Of a stretch of 64,000 bases of DNA, positions 7,889-16,261 are shown in pieces. Position 1 is the first letter of the stretch; each line of letters opens with the position of its first letter. Location of the stretch: positions 9,114,001 through 9,178,000 of the forward strand of contig OY970235.1 of NCBI GenBank assembly GCA_963714145.1, given 5' to 3'. A program made the translations under genes and the position numbers. The stretch is from JBBWZH01 sp035544115. GTDB taxonomy: Bacteria; Actinomycetota; Actinomycetes; Mycobacteriales; CADCTP01. The notes beneath the pieces are model-generated. The model was not told the DNA's origin and did not search any database. It was given only the letters and a program-made list of their open reading frames with translations.

Positions 7889-10693
7889 TCAGCCGCCGAG
7901 GCGGAGCACCTGGGCCACGTTCGTCCGGTCTGCGGCGCGTTGGGCGTAGAGGGACGCGGCGGCGGCGACGGCGAGGACGGCCACCGCGCCGCCGAGCAGG
8001 GCCGCGGTCGGCACGGTCAGCAGCGGCCCGGGTGGCCGGTTCTTGTCGACGTCGAGGCGGTGGTAGACGAGTAGGACGGCGACCCAGGCGAGGCCGGCGC
8101 CGACGGTGAATGCGGTGGTGAGCAGGGTGGTGAGTTCGGCGAGGAGGGAGCGTAGGTGGGTGGCCCGGGTCAGGCCCATCCGGCGGCCGAGGGCGTAGGC
8201 GGCGATGCGGGAGCGTTGCCGGGTTTCCAGGTAGAGCAGTAGGCCGCCGATGGCGACCAGGCCGACGAGTGCGGCCAGCGCGGAGAGATAGCCGAAGGTC
8301 CAGGAGATGCCGAGGAAGTTCGCCGCCTCGAAGACGGTGTTCCGCTCCGAGTAGTCGAACACCCGGGCCCCCTGCGCCTTCAGCGCGGCCTGCCCGTCGG
8401 CCAGCGAGCCGGTGCTCCAGAGCTCGCTGACGGTGCCGGCATGCGGGTCGACCGGGCCGAGCCGGGCGGCCGAGACGATCAGCATCGGATCGGGCAGCCG
8501 CCGGCCCGGGAACAGCCGCGCGGTCGCCGCCGCGTCCAGGTGCGCGGTCGTGCGGCCCAGCCGTACGTCGTAGTCGGTGGCCGGCGGCGCGTCGTCGCCG
8601 GGCACCAGGATGGCCGGCACCCGGCCGGCGACCACCGGCCCGCGCAGCGTGTCGAGCAGCGTGGCCAGCGGTACGCCGGCGAACCGGTCGTCCCAGAAGG
8701 CGCTGCCGGCGAACGTGTCCGGGTCGATCGCGAGCACCGTCACGTCCTGGGTACCGGCCTGGCCGTAGAGGTACCGGGTGACGACGGTGCCCACCTTGGC
8801 CAGCTCCGGCGTCGGCCGCAGCGGGTCGGTGCTGCGGACCGAGATCTCGCTGCCGACGAGCAGCTTCGCCTTGGCGTCCAGGGTGTACTCCGACGTCTGG
8901 GTCAGCGCGGCGGCGTAGACCAGCATCGCGATCGGCATGGCCGCCGCGGCCAGCAGCGTCACGGTGGCCGACCGGGCGGCGGTGATCCGCCGGCTGGCCA
9001 GGTACCAGGACGGCCAGCGCCGGCCGGCCCGCCGGGTGAACCAGACCAGGCCCAGCACCAGGACGCGCACCGCCAGCACCGCCGCGCCGACCAGGAACAG
9101 CAGCGGGAACGCGACCACCAGCAGGTTGATCTGGGCCACCTTGCGGTCCAGCACGACCGCGTCGCCGCCGCGCAGCCGCAGGTAGCAGCCGCCGGCCGCG
9201 GCCAGCAGCAGCAGTTCCCACGGGACGGCGGCCAGCCACGAGCGGCGGGCGCCGACCGGCCGCTCGGTGGCCGCCCGGCTGCGCTGCCCGGCCACCAGCG
9301 CCAGCAGCGCCAGCCCGCCGGCGAGCGCGACCGCCGCGGTGAGCAGCGCCTGCCCGGGCGCCGCGTGATCCAGATGCGGGTTGGGGCCGAGTGCCTGCAC
9401 CAGCCAGCGGGCCAGCTGCCAGCCGATCAGCGTCCCGACCACGGCCGGCAGCAGCAGTTCCAGCACCGCCTTGATCGCCAGCGCCAGCGGCGACACGCCG
9501 CGCGAGGACAGCAGCCGTACCTCCCGCCCGCGCCGGTCGGCCCAGAAGCTGCCCGCCGCGCCGACCAGCAGCAGCGCCAGGATCGTGCCGCCCAGGGCGA
9601 TCGGCACCACCGGCCCGCGCAGCCCGTTGCGGACCAGCGCGGTCTGCTGGGCGAAGACCGGCATCTGACCCGAGCCGCTGTTCTGCGCGCCGAGGTCGCG
9701 CGGCACCGGCTGGCCGAACCGGCGGTACGCGTCCGCCTGCCGGGCCGCCACGTCCCGCGCGGCCGACAGGGTCAGCCCGTCGGTGCCGATCGGCGCGGTC
9801 CAGTAGTGCGTCGCGGACACCGTGGTCGCCTGCTGGATCGCGGCGAAGGTCCGCTGGTCGGTGACGATCAGCAGGGCCGGTGGCGGCGGGTCGGCGCTGC
9901 CCGGGTTCTGGAACAGCGTGCTGTACGAGCACCAGTACGGCGTGGTCGGTTCCTGCCACAGGTCCTGGTAGATGCCGGCGACCGGGACGGTGGTCAGCGG
10001 CAGCGCGGTGTTGTTCTGGCCGAACGCGAGCGGGATCCGCTGCCCCGGCTTGGCCTGCAGCTTCTGCGCGTAGGTGGCCGGCAGCCAGACCCCGCTGGCC
10101 GCGCCGCGCTTGATCGGCTTGATGTTGTCGACCGCGCCGTCCTGGAAGAACAGCCGGGCCGAGTGCGCGTCCGCGCCGGTGGGTGGCGGCCCGGCCCGCA
10201 GCGCCCCCTCGTTGATCGCCGTGTGGTACGGCGCGGAGAACCCCTCGGCGGTCAGCGCGCCGCGGGCCCGCTGGTCCAGCCCGGCCAGATCGGGCTCGTT
10301 CGGCAGCCGCTCCGGGCCCAGTTCGGTGTTCTCGACCGGATCCATGCTGGTGATCGGCCCGACCTGGACGCTGGGGTAGCCGGCGTTCGGGCAGTCGGCG
10401 GCGATGGTCCGGCGCAGCGACTCGGACGCGGCCGAGGAGAGGAACAGGGCCGCCGACGAGCTGGCACAGGCCAGGATGATCGTCGCGGCGAGCACGGCGA
10501 AGATGACCGCCGGCTCGCCGAGGGCCAGCAGCGGCGCCCGGGTCCACGGCGGCAGCAGCAGCGTGCCGGACCGCGGCCGCCGCGGTGGCGCCGTCGACCC
10601 GGCACCGGGCGGCGGGTCGGCTGACCCACCGCCCGGCCGGGTCGTCGTCTCCCGCACCTCGGTCCGGGGCCGCTCGGCGATCAGCTCGCGCAT
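7889..10693 (-). CDS. FtsX-like ABC transporter permease, paralogue 3
   Basis: This 934-aa permease shares the domain order of paralogues 1 and 2, with DCPNAGYPS and YWCSY in the first outer domain and C-terminal FtsX helices ending RAADRTNVAQVLRLGG. The DNA of its last 270 or so bases of overlap with paralogue 1 (about 8060-8335 against 2335-2605) differs at only about five positions, far less than in the outer domains, which suggests gene conversion. It is followed after 65 nt by paralogue 2. A role in transport or in moving a surface lipid or protein is inferred from the family only. Confidence 0.85.
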   Translation of the reverse strand: MRELIAERPRTEVRETTTRPGGGSADPPPGAGSTAPPRRPRSGTLLLPPWTRAPLLALGEPAVIFAVLAATIILACASSSAALFLSSAASESLRRTIAADCPNAGYPSVQVGPITSMDPVENTELGPERLPNEPDLAGLDQRARGALTAEGFSAPYHTAINEGALRAGPPPTGADAHSARLFFQDGAVDNIKPIKRGAASGVWLPATYAQKLQAKPGQRIPLAFGQNNTALPLTTVPVAGIYQDLWQEPTTPYWCSYSTLFQNPGSADPPPPALLIVTDQRTFAAIQQATTVSATHYWTAPIGTDGLTLSAARDVAARQADAYRRFGQPVPRDLGAQNSGSGQMPVFAQQTALVRNGLRGPVVPIALGGTILALLLVGAAGSFWADRRGREVRLLSSRGVSPLALAIKAVLELLLPAVVGTLIGWQLARWLVQALGPNPHLDHAAPGQALLTAAVALAGGLALLALVAGQRSRAATERPVGARRSWLAAVPWELLLLAAAGGCYLRLRGGDAVVLDRKVAQINLLVVAFPLLFLVGAAVLAVRVLVLGLVWFTRRAGRRWPSWYLASRRITAARSATVTLLAAAAMPIAMLVYAAALTQTSEYTLDAKAKLLVGSEISVRSTDPLRPTPELAKVGTVVTRYLYGQAGTQDVTVLAIDPDTFAGSAFWDDRFAGVPLATLLDTLRGPVVAGRVPAILVPGDDAPPATDYDVRLGRTTAHLDAAATARLFPGRRLPDPMLIVSAARLGPVDPHAGTVSELWSTGSLADGQAALKAQGARVFDYSERNTVFEAANFLGISWTFGYLSALAALVGLVAIGGLLLYLETRQRSRIAAYALGRRMGLTRATHLRSLLAELTTLLTTAFTVGAGLAWVAVLLVYHRLDVDKNRPPGPLLTVPTAALLGGAVAVLAVAAAASLYAQRAADRTNVAQVLRLGG

Positions 10694-10699
10694 GGCCTG

Positions 10700-10748
10700 A
10701 CGCTAGGTGACGACCAGGACCGGTGCCCGAGAATTGACCGAATCGTGA
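10700..10748 (-). promoter_or_regulatory. Putative leaderless promoter and upstream box of permease 3
   Basis: TAGCGT (10705-10700) precedes the ATG at 10693 by six bases, and TCACGATTCGG (10748-10738) lies 45 bases above it. The longer stretch GGCTAGCTCACGATTCGG closely matches the region above permease 4. Confidence 0.45.
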
Positions 10749-10775
10749 GCTAGCCGCGTCCCGATGGAAACGGGA

Positions 10776-11747
10776 CTACCAGGCGTAATCCTCCGGCGCG
10801 GGCTGGTGCCCCGGGAAGATCTCGTCCAGCCGGGCCAGCGCCTTCTCGTCCAGGGTGAGCGAGAGCGCCCGCAGCGAACCGTCCAGCTGCGCCAGCGTGC
10901 GCGGGCCGATGATCGGCGCGGTCACCGCCGGCTGGGCCAGCAGCCAGGCGATGCCGACGTCGGCCGGCTCCTCGCCCAGCTCCGCGCAGAAGTCCTCGTA
11001 CGCGCCGAGGGCGTCGCGGTGCCGGTCGAGCGTCTCGGCCGACCGCTCCGAGTTGCGCCGGTGGCCGTCCCGCTCCTTGCGCAGCACGCCGCCGAGCAGC
11101 CCGCTGGCCAGCGGGCTCCACGGGATGACGCCGAGGCCGTAGTGCTGGGCGGCCGGCAGCACCTCCAGTTCGACCTGCCGGGTCAGCAGGTTGTAGATGG
11201 ACTGCTCGGCGACCAGCCCGACGAAGTTGCGCTTCTCCGCCGCCGCCTGGGCCTGGGCGAGGTGCCAGCCGGCGAAGTTGGACGAGCCGACGTAGAGGAT
11301 CTTGCCCTGGCTGACCAGGGTCTCCATCGCCTGCCAGATCTCCTCCCACGGAGTGGCCCGGTCGACGTGGTGCATCTGGTACAGGTCGATGTAGTCGGTC
11401 TGCAGCCGGCGCAGCGAGGCGTCGCAGGCCCGCCGGATGTTCAGCGCGGACAGCTTGCCGTCGTTCGGCCAGTCGCCCATGTCGCCGTAGAGCTTGGTGG
11501 CCAGCACGGTCTTCTCGCGCCGGTCGCCGCCCTGGGCGAACCAGCGGCCGATGATCTGCTCGGTGAGACCCTTGCCCTTGTCCCAGCCGTAGACATTGGC
11601 GGTGTCGAAGAAGTTGATGCCGTGCTCGTGCGCCCGGTCCATGATCACGTGTGCGTCTGATTCCACCGTGATCGGTCCGAAGTTCATCGTGCCGAGGCAG
11701 AGCCGGGAGACCCGCAGGCCGGTCCGGCCCAGTTGCGTGTAATCCAT
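10776..11747 (-). CDS. Aldo/keto reductase
   Basis: This 323-aa NAD(P)H-dependent oxidoreductase is a TIM barrel of the AKR superfamily. The catalytic Asp and Tyr are in FFDTANVYGWDKG, Lys in LATKLYGDMG and His in YQMHHVDR. The late IIGPRTLAQLDGSL segment matches the cofactor-binding loop. The start is ATG at 11747, giving MDYTQLGRTGLRVSRLCLGT, the usual family beginning; the frame stays open further upstream but only into the ATPase gene. The nearest relatives are YajO/Gre3-type reductases of unknown physiological substrate. It sits between the ATPase pair and the tandem permeases, with no obvious link to transport. Confidence 0.9.
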   Translation of the reverse strand: MDYTQLGRTGLRVSRLCLGTMNFGPITVESDAHVIMDRAHEHGINFFDTANVYGWDKGKGLTEQIIGRWFAQGGDRREKTVLATKLYGDMGDWPNDGKLSALNIRRACDASLRRLQTDYIDLYQMHHVDRATPWEEIWQAMETLVSQGKILYVGSSNFAGWHLAQAQAAAEKRNFVGLVAEQSIYNLLTRQVELEVLPAAQHYGLGVIPWSPLASGLLGGVLRKERDGHRRNSERSAETLDRHRDALGAYEDFCAELGEEPADVGIAWLLAQPAVTAPIIGPRTLAQLDGSLRALSLTLDEKALARLDEIFPGHQPAPEDYAW

Positions 11748-11809
11748 GCCGCTAACCCTTTCACGCCTCGCGGCACGGCGCGCTTTCGCTCCTAGTGAAC
11801 AGGTCGCTC

Positions 11810-12499
11810 CTAGTGAACGGGGTCGGGGGTGCCCTCGCGCAGTTCGCCGTCGTGCATGGTGAGGATGCGGTCGGCGTAGCCCCAGGTTTCCGGGTTGTGG
11901 GTGGCGATCAGGCAGCTCGAGCCGGTGCGCAGCAGGCTGCGGAACTCGGTGAACAGCACCTCGGTCCAGCCGGCGTCCTGGTGCGCGGTGGGCTCGTCGG
12001 CCAGCAGCAGCGCCGGCCGCAGCAGCAGCGCCCGGGCCGCGCAGCAGCGCTGCTGCTCGCCGAGTGAGCACTGGCGCGGGTACCGGTCGGCCAGGTGCTC
12101 GACGCCGAACGCGGTCATCAGCTCGTGCGCCCGCGGCGTCTCGGCGGCCAGCCGGCGGGTCAGCCGGGCCGGCAGCAGCACGTTCTCGGCGACGGTCAGG
12201 TCTTCCAGCAGGCCCAGCGCCTGCGGCATGAGCGCCAGCTCGGCCCAGCCGAGCGTGGCGGCCGCCCGGCCGGCCAGCGCGGCGGTCCACTGCAGGCCGC
12301 CGTGGTCGGGCTGCTCCCAGCCGCAGAGCACGTTCAGCAGCGTGCTCTTGCCCGAGCCGGACGGCCCGACCAGCGCGACCAGTTCGCCCGGGTGCAGATC
12401 CAGGTTGACCTCGCGCAGCGCGTGCACCTGCTCGTCGCCGCGCCGGTACGACTTGGACAGCTCGCGGCCGCGCACCACCCCGCTGAACGGCGCTACCAC
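11810..12499 (-). CDS. ABC transporter ATP-binding protein, atypical signature
   Basis: This is a single nucleotide-binding domain of about 229 aa in the MacB/LolD class. Walker A is GPSGSGKST, Walker B ALLLADEPT and the H-loop IATHNPE. The ABC signature reads CSLGEQQR instead of LSGGQQQ, so it may depend on a partner for full ATPase activity. GTG 12499 is preferred because GGGAGA stands five bases before it; a GTG/ATG-type frame extends to 12553. It pairs with the ATPase upstream and probably energises permease 4, perhaps also permeases 1-3. Confidence 0.8.
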   Translation of the reverse strand: MVAPFSGVVRGRELSKSYRRGDEQVHALREVNLDLHPGELVALVGPSGSGKSTLLNVLCGWEQPDHGGLQWTAALAGRAAATLGWAELALMPQALGLLEDLTVAENVLLPARLTRRLAAETPRAHELMTAFGVEHLADRYPRQCSLGEQQRCCAARALLLRPALLLADEPTAHQDAGWTEVLFTEFRSLLRTGSSCLIATHNPETWGYADRILTMHDGELREGTPDPVH

Positions 12500-12529
12500 T
12501 GTGTCTCCCGGTTCGCTCCGGTCGGCCGC
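12497..12529. repeat. 33-bp direct repeat, copy 1
   Basis: The 33 bases from CACTGTGTCTCCCGG to GGTCGGCCGC are repeated exactly at 12613-12645. This copy carries the ribosome-binding site and GTG start of the downstream ATPase. Confidence 0.85.
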
Positions 12530-12612
12530 ACAGCCGACGCCTTCCCTCCGCATCCCGGCAGCTTCGCTGGCGGGACGCTGCGGTCCAGGCGCCGCCGCGG
12601 CCGACCTGCGCT

Positions 12613-12645
12613 CACTGTGTCTCCCGGTTCGCTCCGGTCGGCCGC
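12613..12645. repeat. 33-bp direct repeat, copy 2
   Basis: This is an exact second copy of the element at 12497-12529, lying in the gap between the two ATPase genes. It looks like a duplicated translation-initiation segment (minus strand: Shine-Dalgarno-like GGGAGA followed by CACAGTG). Confidence 0.85.
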
Positions 12646-12658
12646 GGCCTCCCTGCGC

Positions 12659-13438
12659 TCACCACGACTCCACCACCCGTCCGTGCTCGAGCCGGAGCAG
12701 GTGGTCGGCGGATTCGACCACCCGCGGGTCGTGCGAGGAGAGCAGGAACGCCACGCCCTCGTCCCGCAGGTCGTGCACCGCCTGCAGCACCCGGTCGGCG
12801 GACGCCGAGTCGAGCTCCGCGGTCGGCTCGTCGGCGACCACGATCGCCGGCCGGCCCATCACCGCGCAGGCGAACGCCAGCCGCTGCTGCTCGCCGCCGG
12901 ACAGCTGCACCGGCAGGTGGCTGGCCCGGGGGCTGAGCCCGAGGACGTTGAGCAGCCGGTCGATCTCGACCGGGTCGGCCGGCTGGCCGCGCAGCTTCGC
13001 GGCCAGCTTGAGCTGCGCGGTGGCGTCCAGGTACTCGATCAGGTTGTCCACCGGGTTCTGGAACACGTAGCCGACCGAGGTGCGGCGCAGCGCCCGGCGC
13101 CGGCGGGTGCCGAGCGCGCTGACCTCGTGCCCGCCGATCCGGACCGAGCCGCTGCTCGGCCGGTCCACGCAGGCCAGGATCCGCAGCAGCGAGGACTTCC
13201 CGGAGCCGGATGGCCCGACGATGGTGGACACCCGGCTGGCCGGGAACTCTTTGTCCACATTGATCAGTGCCTCGATCTGCTTGTCCCCGATCACGTACGT
13301 CTTGTGCACGTCGCGGCAGACCGCGGCCGGCTCGGCCAGCCCGAGGCCGGTCGAGCTGCCGAAGCCGTCCGACCCGCCCAGCGGGCCGGCGGTCCAGTCG
13401 AAGTCGTCAGGATCCAAGGCGAAGCACCTCCGCGACAT
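12659..13438 (-). CDS. ABC transporter ATP-binding protein, MacB/LolD class
   Basis: The 259-aa ATPase has a complete set of motifs: Walker A GPSGSGKSS, Q-loop in GYVFQNPVDN, signature LSGGEQQR, Walker B AIVVADEPT, D-loop ELDS and H-loop LLSSHDPR. Its start overlaps the 3' end of permease 4 by about 30 nt if ATG 13438 is used. A TTG at 13417, giving LDPDDFDW, is an alternative with an 11-nt overlap. Translation is therefore probably coupled to the permease, making this the cognate ATPase. The 40 residues before KTYVIGDKQ are not part of the ATPase fold. Confidence 0.88.
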   Translation of the reverse strand: MSRRCFALDPDDFDWTAGPLGGSDGFGSSTGLGLAEPAAVCRDVHKTYVIGDKQIEALINVDKEFPASRVSTIVGPSGSGKSSLLRILACVDRPSSGSVRIGGHEVSALGTRRRRALRRTSVGYVFQNPVDNLIEYLDATAQLKLAAKLRGQPADPVEIDRLLNVLGLSPRASHLPVQLSGGEQQRLAFACAVMGRPAIVVADEPTAELDSASADRVLQAVHDLRDEGVAFLLSSHDPRVVESADHLLRLEHGRVVESW

Positions 13439-16166
13439 TGGTTCGGTCAGCCGCCCGCTGAGCGTATGCCGCGGCCAGCACGGTGATCACGGCAACGGCG
13501 ATGCCGGCGGTAACGATTGCGGCACCGGGGACGGTGAGCAGCGGGGCCGGCGGCCGGACCCGGTCCACGTCCAGCCGGCCGTAGACGAGCAGGATCGCGG
13601 CCCAGGCCAGGCCGGTGCCGGCGGCGTACGCGGTGACCAGCAGCATGCCCAGTTCGGCGACCAGCGAGCGCAGGTGGGTGCCCCGGGTCAGGCCCATCCG
13701 CCGGCCGAGGGCGTACGCGGCGACCCGGTCGCGCTGTCTGGTCTCCAGGTAGAGCAGCAGGCCGCCGGCGGCGACCAGCCCGACCAGCGCGGCCAGCGCG
13801 CTGAGGTAGTCGAACGTCCACGAGATGCCGAGGAAGTTCGCCGCGTCGAAGACGGTCGCCACCGTCTGCACGTCGTACAGCCGGGCCCGCTGGGCGACCA
13901 GCGCGGCCTGGGCGGCCTGCCCGTCGCCCCGGGTCCACAGCTCCTGCACGGTGCCGGCGTGCGGGTCGACCGGGCCCAGCAGGCGGCGGTCGACGATCAG
14001 CAGCGGGTACGGCAACTGCCGCCCGGGGAACAGGCGCGGCACCGCGGTCACGGCGAGCCGCGCCCGGGTGCTGCCGAGGCCCACCGTGAGCTGTTCGCCG
14101 GCGCGGGCCGGCGGGTCGGCGTCGCGGGCCACGTACAGCGCCGGCACCCGGCCGTCCGGCCCCGGCCGGCGGATCGCGTCGAGCAGCACGGCCAGCGGTC
14201 GATCGGCGTACCGGCGGTCCCAGTACGCGGTCGCGGCGAACGTGTCCGGGTCGATCGCGAGCACGGTGGCCCGCTGGCCGTTCAGGTCGGCGTACAGGTA
14301 CCGGGTGAGCAGCGTGCCGGCCCGGTCAACCGCCGGGGTGCGGACGACCGGGTCGAGGGTCTGTACCGACACGTCGCCGCCGATGAACAGGCGTGCCTTG
14401 GCGTCCAGCGTGATCTGCGAGGTGCGGGTGAGCCCGGTGGCGTACACGCTGATCGCGACCGGGATGGTGGCTGCCGTCAGCAGGATCACCGCGACCAGCC
14501 GGCTGGCGGCGATCCGCCGGCCGGCGAGGTACCAGGCCGGCCAGCGCCGGCCCAGCCGGCGCGCGGCCGCGGCCAGCAGCGGCACCAGCAGCCGCACCCC
14601 GAGCAGCGCCGCGCCGGCCATGAACAGCAGCGGGAACGTCACGACCAGCAAGTTCACCTGGGCGACGCGGCGGGACACCAGCACCGCCTCGCGGTGCCGC
14701 AGCGCCAGGTAGCACCCACCGGCCGCGGCCAGCAGAACGACCTCCCAGGGCACCCCGGCCAGCCGGGACCGGCGGGAACCGACCGGTTTCTCGGTCGCCG
14801 ACCGGCTGCGCAGGCCGGCGACCACGCCGAGCAGCGCCAGCCCGGCGAGCAGCGCCAGCCCGGCGGTGAGCAGCGCCTGCCGGGGTGCCGCCGCGTCCAG
14901 GTACCGGCTCGGGCCAAGCGCCTTGACCAGCCGGCGGGCCAGCAGCCAGCCGAGCACGGTGCCGATCACCGCGGGCACGGTCAGTTCGAGCAGCGCCTTG
15001 CCGGCCAGCCCGGCCGGGCCGACGCCGCGCGCGGACAGCAGCCGCACCTCCCCGATCCGCCGGTCCGTCCAGTACGACCCGGCGGCGCCGATCAGCAGCA
15101 GCGCCAGCAGCGTGCCGCCGAGCGCGATCGGCACCACCGGCCCGCGCAGCCCGTCCCGGATCAGCGTCGCCTGCCGGGCGAACACCGGCAGTTGCCCGGT
15201 GCCGCTGAGCTGGGAGCGCAGGTCCCCGCGCGGGCTGCTGCCGAACAACTCGTACGCCACCGCCTGCCGCCGGTTCAGGTCGGCCGCGCTGGCCAGCGTG
15301 AGCCGGGTCGGGTCGACCTGCGACACCCAGTACTCGGTCATCCCGTACGGCTGGACCCGCTGCAGCGCGTTCACCACGTCCAGGTCGGTCGCCAGCACCA
15401 GCGGCCGGGGCGGCAGCCGGGAGCCGGGGTCGAACAGCAGCGGCGAGTAGGCGCACCAGTCCGGCCGGAGCGTGCTGCGGGTCAGGTCCTGGTACACGCC
15501 GGCCACCGGCACGGTCGGGACCCGCCGGCCGACCGTGATCGGGTCGCCGGCGCGCAGGCCGAGGTAGCGGGCGACCGTGTCGGGCAGCCACAGGCCGGCG
15601 GCCGGGCCGCGGCTGAGCACGGTCACGTGCGCCGGGATGTCGGCGCGGTAGAACACGTTCACGTCGCGGAACGGGCTCGCCCCGGCGGTCGGGTTCGGCC
15701 GCCCAATGATCTTGATCGACGACTCCGGCGTGAGCACCTGGTACGGCGCCCGCAGCCCGGCCCGGGTCATCGCGGCGGGGCCGAGCTGGTCGGCGCCCGC
15801 TCCGTACGGACCCTCGGTGTAATGCTGGACGGTCGGGTACGTCGCGTCCGGGCAGTCGGTCGCGGCCATCCGGTGCAGCGCCTCCGCGCCGGCCGAGGAC
15901 AGGAACAGCGCCCCGGACGAACTCGCGCAGGCCAGGATCGCCGCCGCGGCGAGCACGGCCAGGACCACCGCCGGCGCCCGGAACGCCAGCAGCGGCGCCC
16001 GGGTCCACGGCGGCAGCAACCAGACCGCCCCGCCGGCCCGCGGCCGCGGCCCGGAGCCGCGGCCCGGGGCGTCCGGCCGGCGCGGTGGGGCGGCCGCCGG
16101 CAGCGGCTCCCCGGCGGCCGGGTCATATGTCCGCGGCGCACCCCGTTCCGGCCATGACGTCCGCAT
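13407..16166 (-). CDS. FtsX-like ABC transporter permease, paralogue 4
   Basis: The 919-aa permease has the same plan as the three downstream paralogues (DCPDATYPT and DWCAYSP cysteines, two FtsX bundles, C-terminus RAADRTNVAEVLRLGS) but is more divergent in DNA. It is the only copy directly coupled to an ATPase gene. ATG 16166 gives MRTSWPERGAPRTYD and a length matching the paralogues. The open frame continues to 16343 but would run into the divergent phosphatase gene. The outer domain carries YTEGPYGAGADQLG, absent from the other copies. Confidence 0.87.
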   Translation of the reverse strand: MRTSWPERGAPRTYDPAAGEPLPAAAPPRRPDAPGRGSGPRPRAGGAVWLLPPWTRAPLLAFRAPAVVLAVLAAAAILACASSSGALFLSSAGAEALHRMAATDCPDATYPTVQHYTEGPYGAGADQLGPAAMTRAGLRAPYQVLTPESSIKIIGRPNPTAGASPFRDVNVFYRADIPAHVTVLSRGPAAGLWLPDTVARYLGLRAGDPITVGRRVPTVPVAGVYQDLTRSTLRPDWCAYSPLLFDPGSRLPPRPLVLATDLDVVNALQRVQPYGMTEYWVSQVDPTRLTLASAADLNRRQAVAYELFGSSPRGDLRSQLSGTGQLPVFARQATLIRDGLRGPVVPIALGGTLLALLLIGAAGSYWTDRRIGEVRLLSARGVGPAGLAGKALLELTVPAVIGTVLGWLLARRLVKALGPSRYLDAAAPRQALLTAGLALLAGLALLGVVAGLRSRSATEKPVGSRRSRLAGVPWEVVLLAAAGGCYLALRHREAVLVSRRVAQVNLLVVTFPLLFMAGAALLGVRLLVPLLAAAARRLGRRWPAWYLAGRRIAASRLVAVILLTAATIPVAISVYATGLTRTSQITLDAKARLFIGGDVSVQTLDPVVRTPAVDRAGTLLTRYLYADLNGQRATVLAIDPDTFAATAYWDRRYADRPLAVLLDAIRRPGPDGRVPALYVARDADPPARAGEQLTVGLGSTRARLAVTAVPRLFPGRQLPYPLLIVDRRLLGPVDPHAGTVQELWTRGDGQAAQAALVAQRARLYDVQTVATVFDAANFLGISWTFDYLSALAALVGLVAAGGLLLYLETRQRDRVAAYALGRRMGLTRGTHLRSLVAELGMLLVTAYAAGTGLAWAAILLVYGRLDVDRVRPPAPLLTVPGAAIVTAGIAVAVITVLAAAYAQRAADRTNVAEVLRLGS

Positions 16167-16174
16167 GGCTGTCG

Positions 16175-16223
16175 ACAGTAGGCGACCGGATCTCGCTCCG
16201 AGTCCGTCGTTGCCGGATCGTGA
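16175..16223 (-). promoter_or_regulatory. Putative leaderless promoter and upstream box of permease 4
   Basis: TACTGT (16180-16175) precedes the ATG at 16166 by eight bases. TCACGATCCGG (16223-16213) lies 47 bases above the start and matches the box before permeases 1-3. The divergent phosphatase starts only 38 bases beyond it. Confidence 0.45.
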
Positions 16224-16261
16224 GTTAGCCGCGCGTCCGGTTGTCCGGTACAACGGCACGC

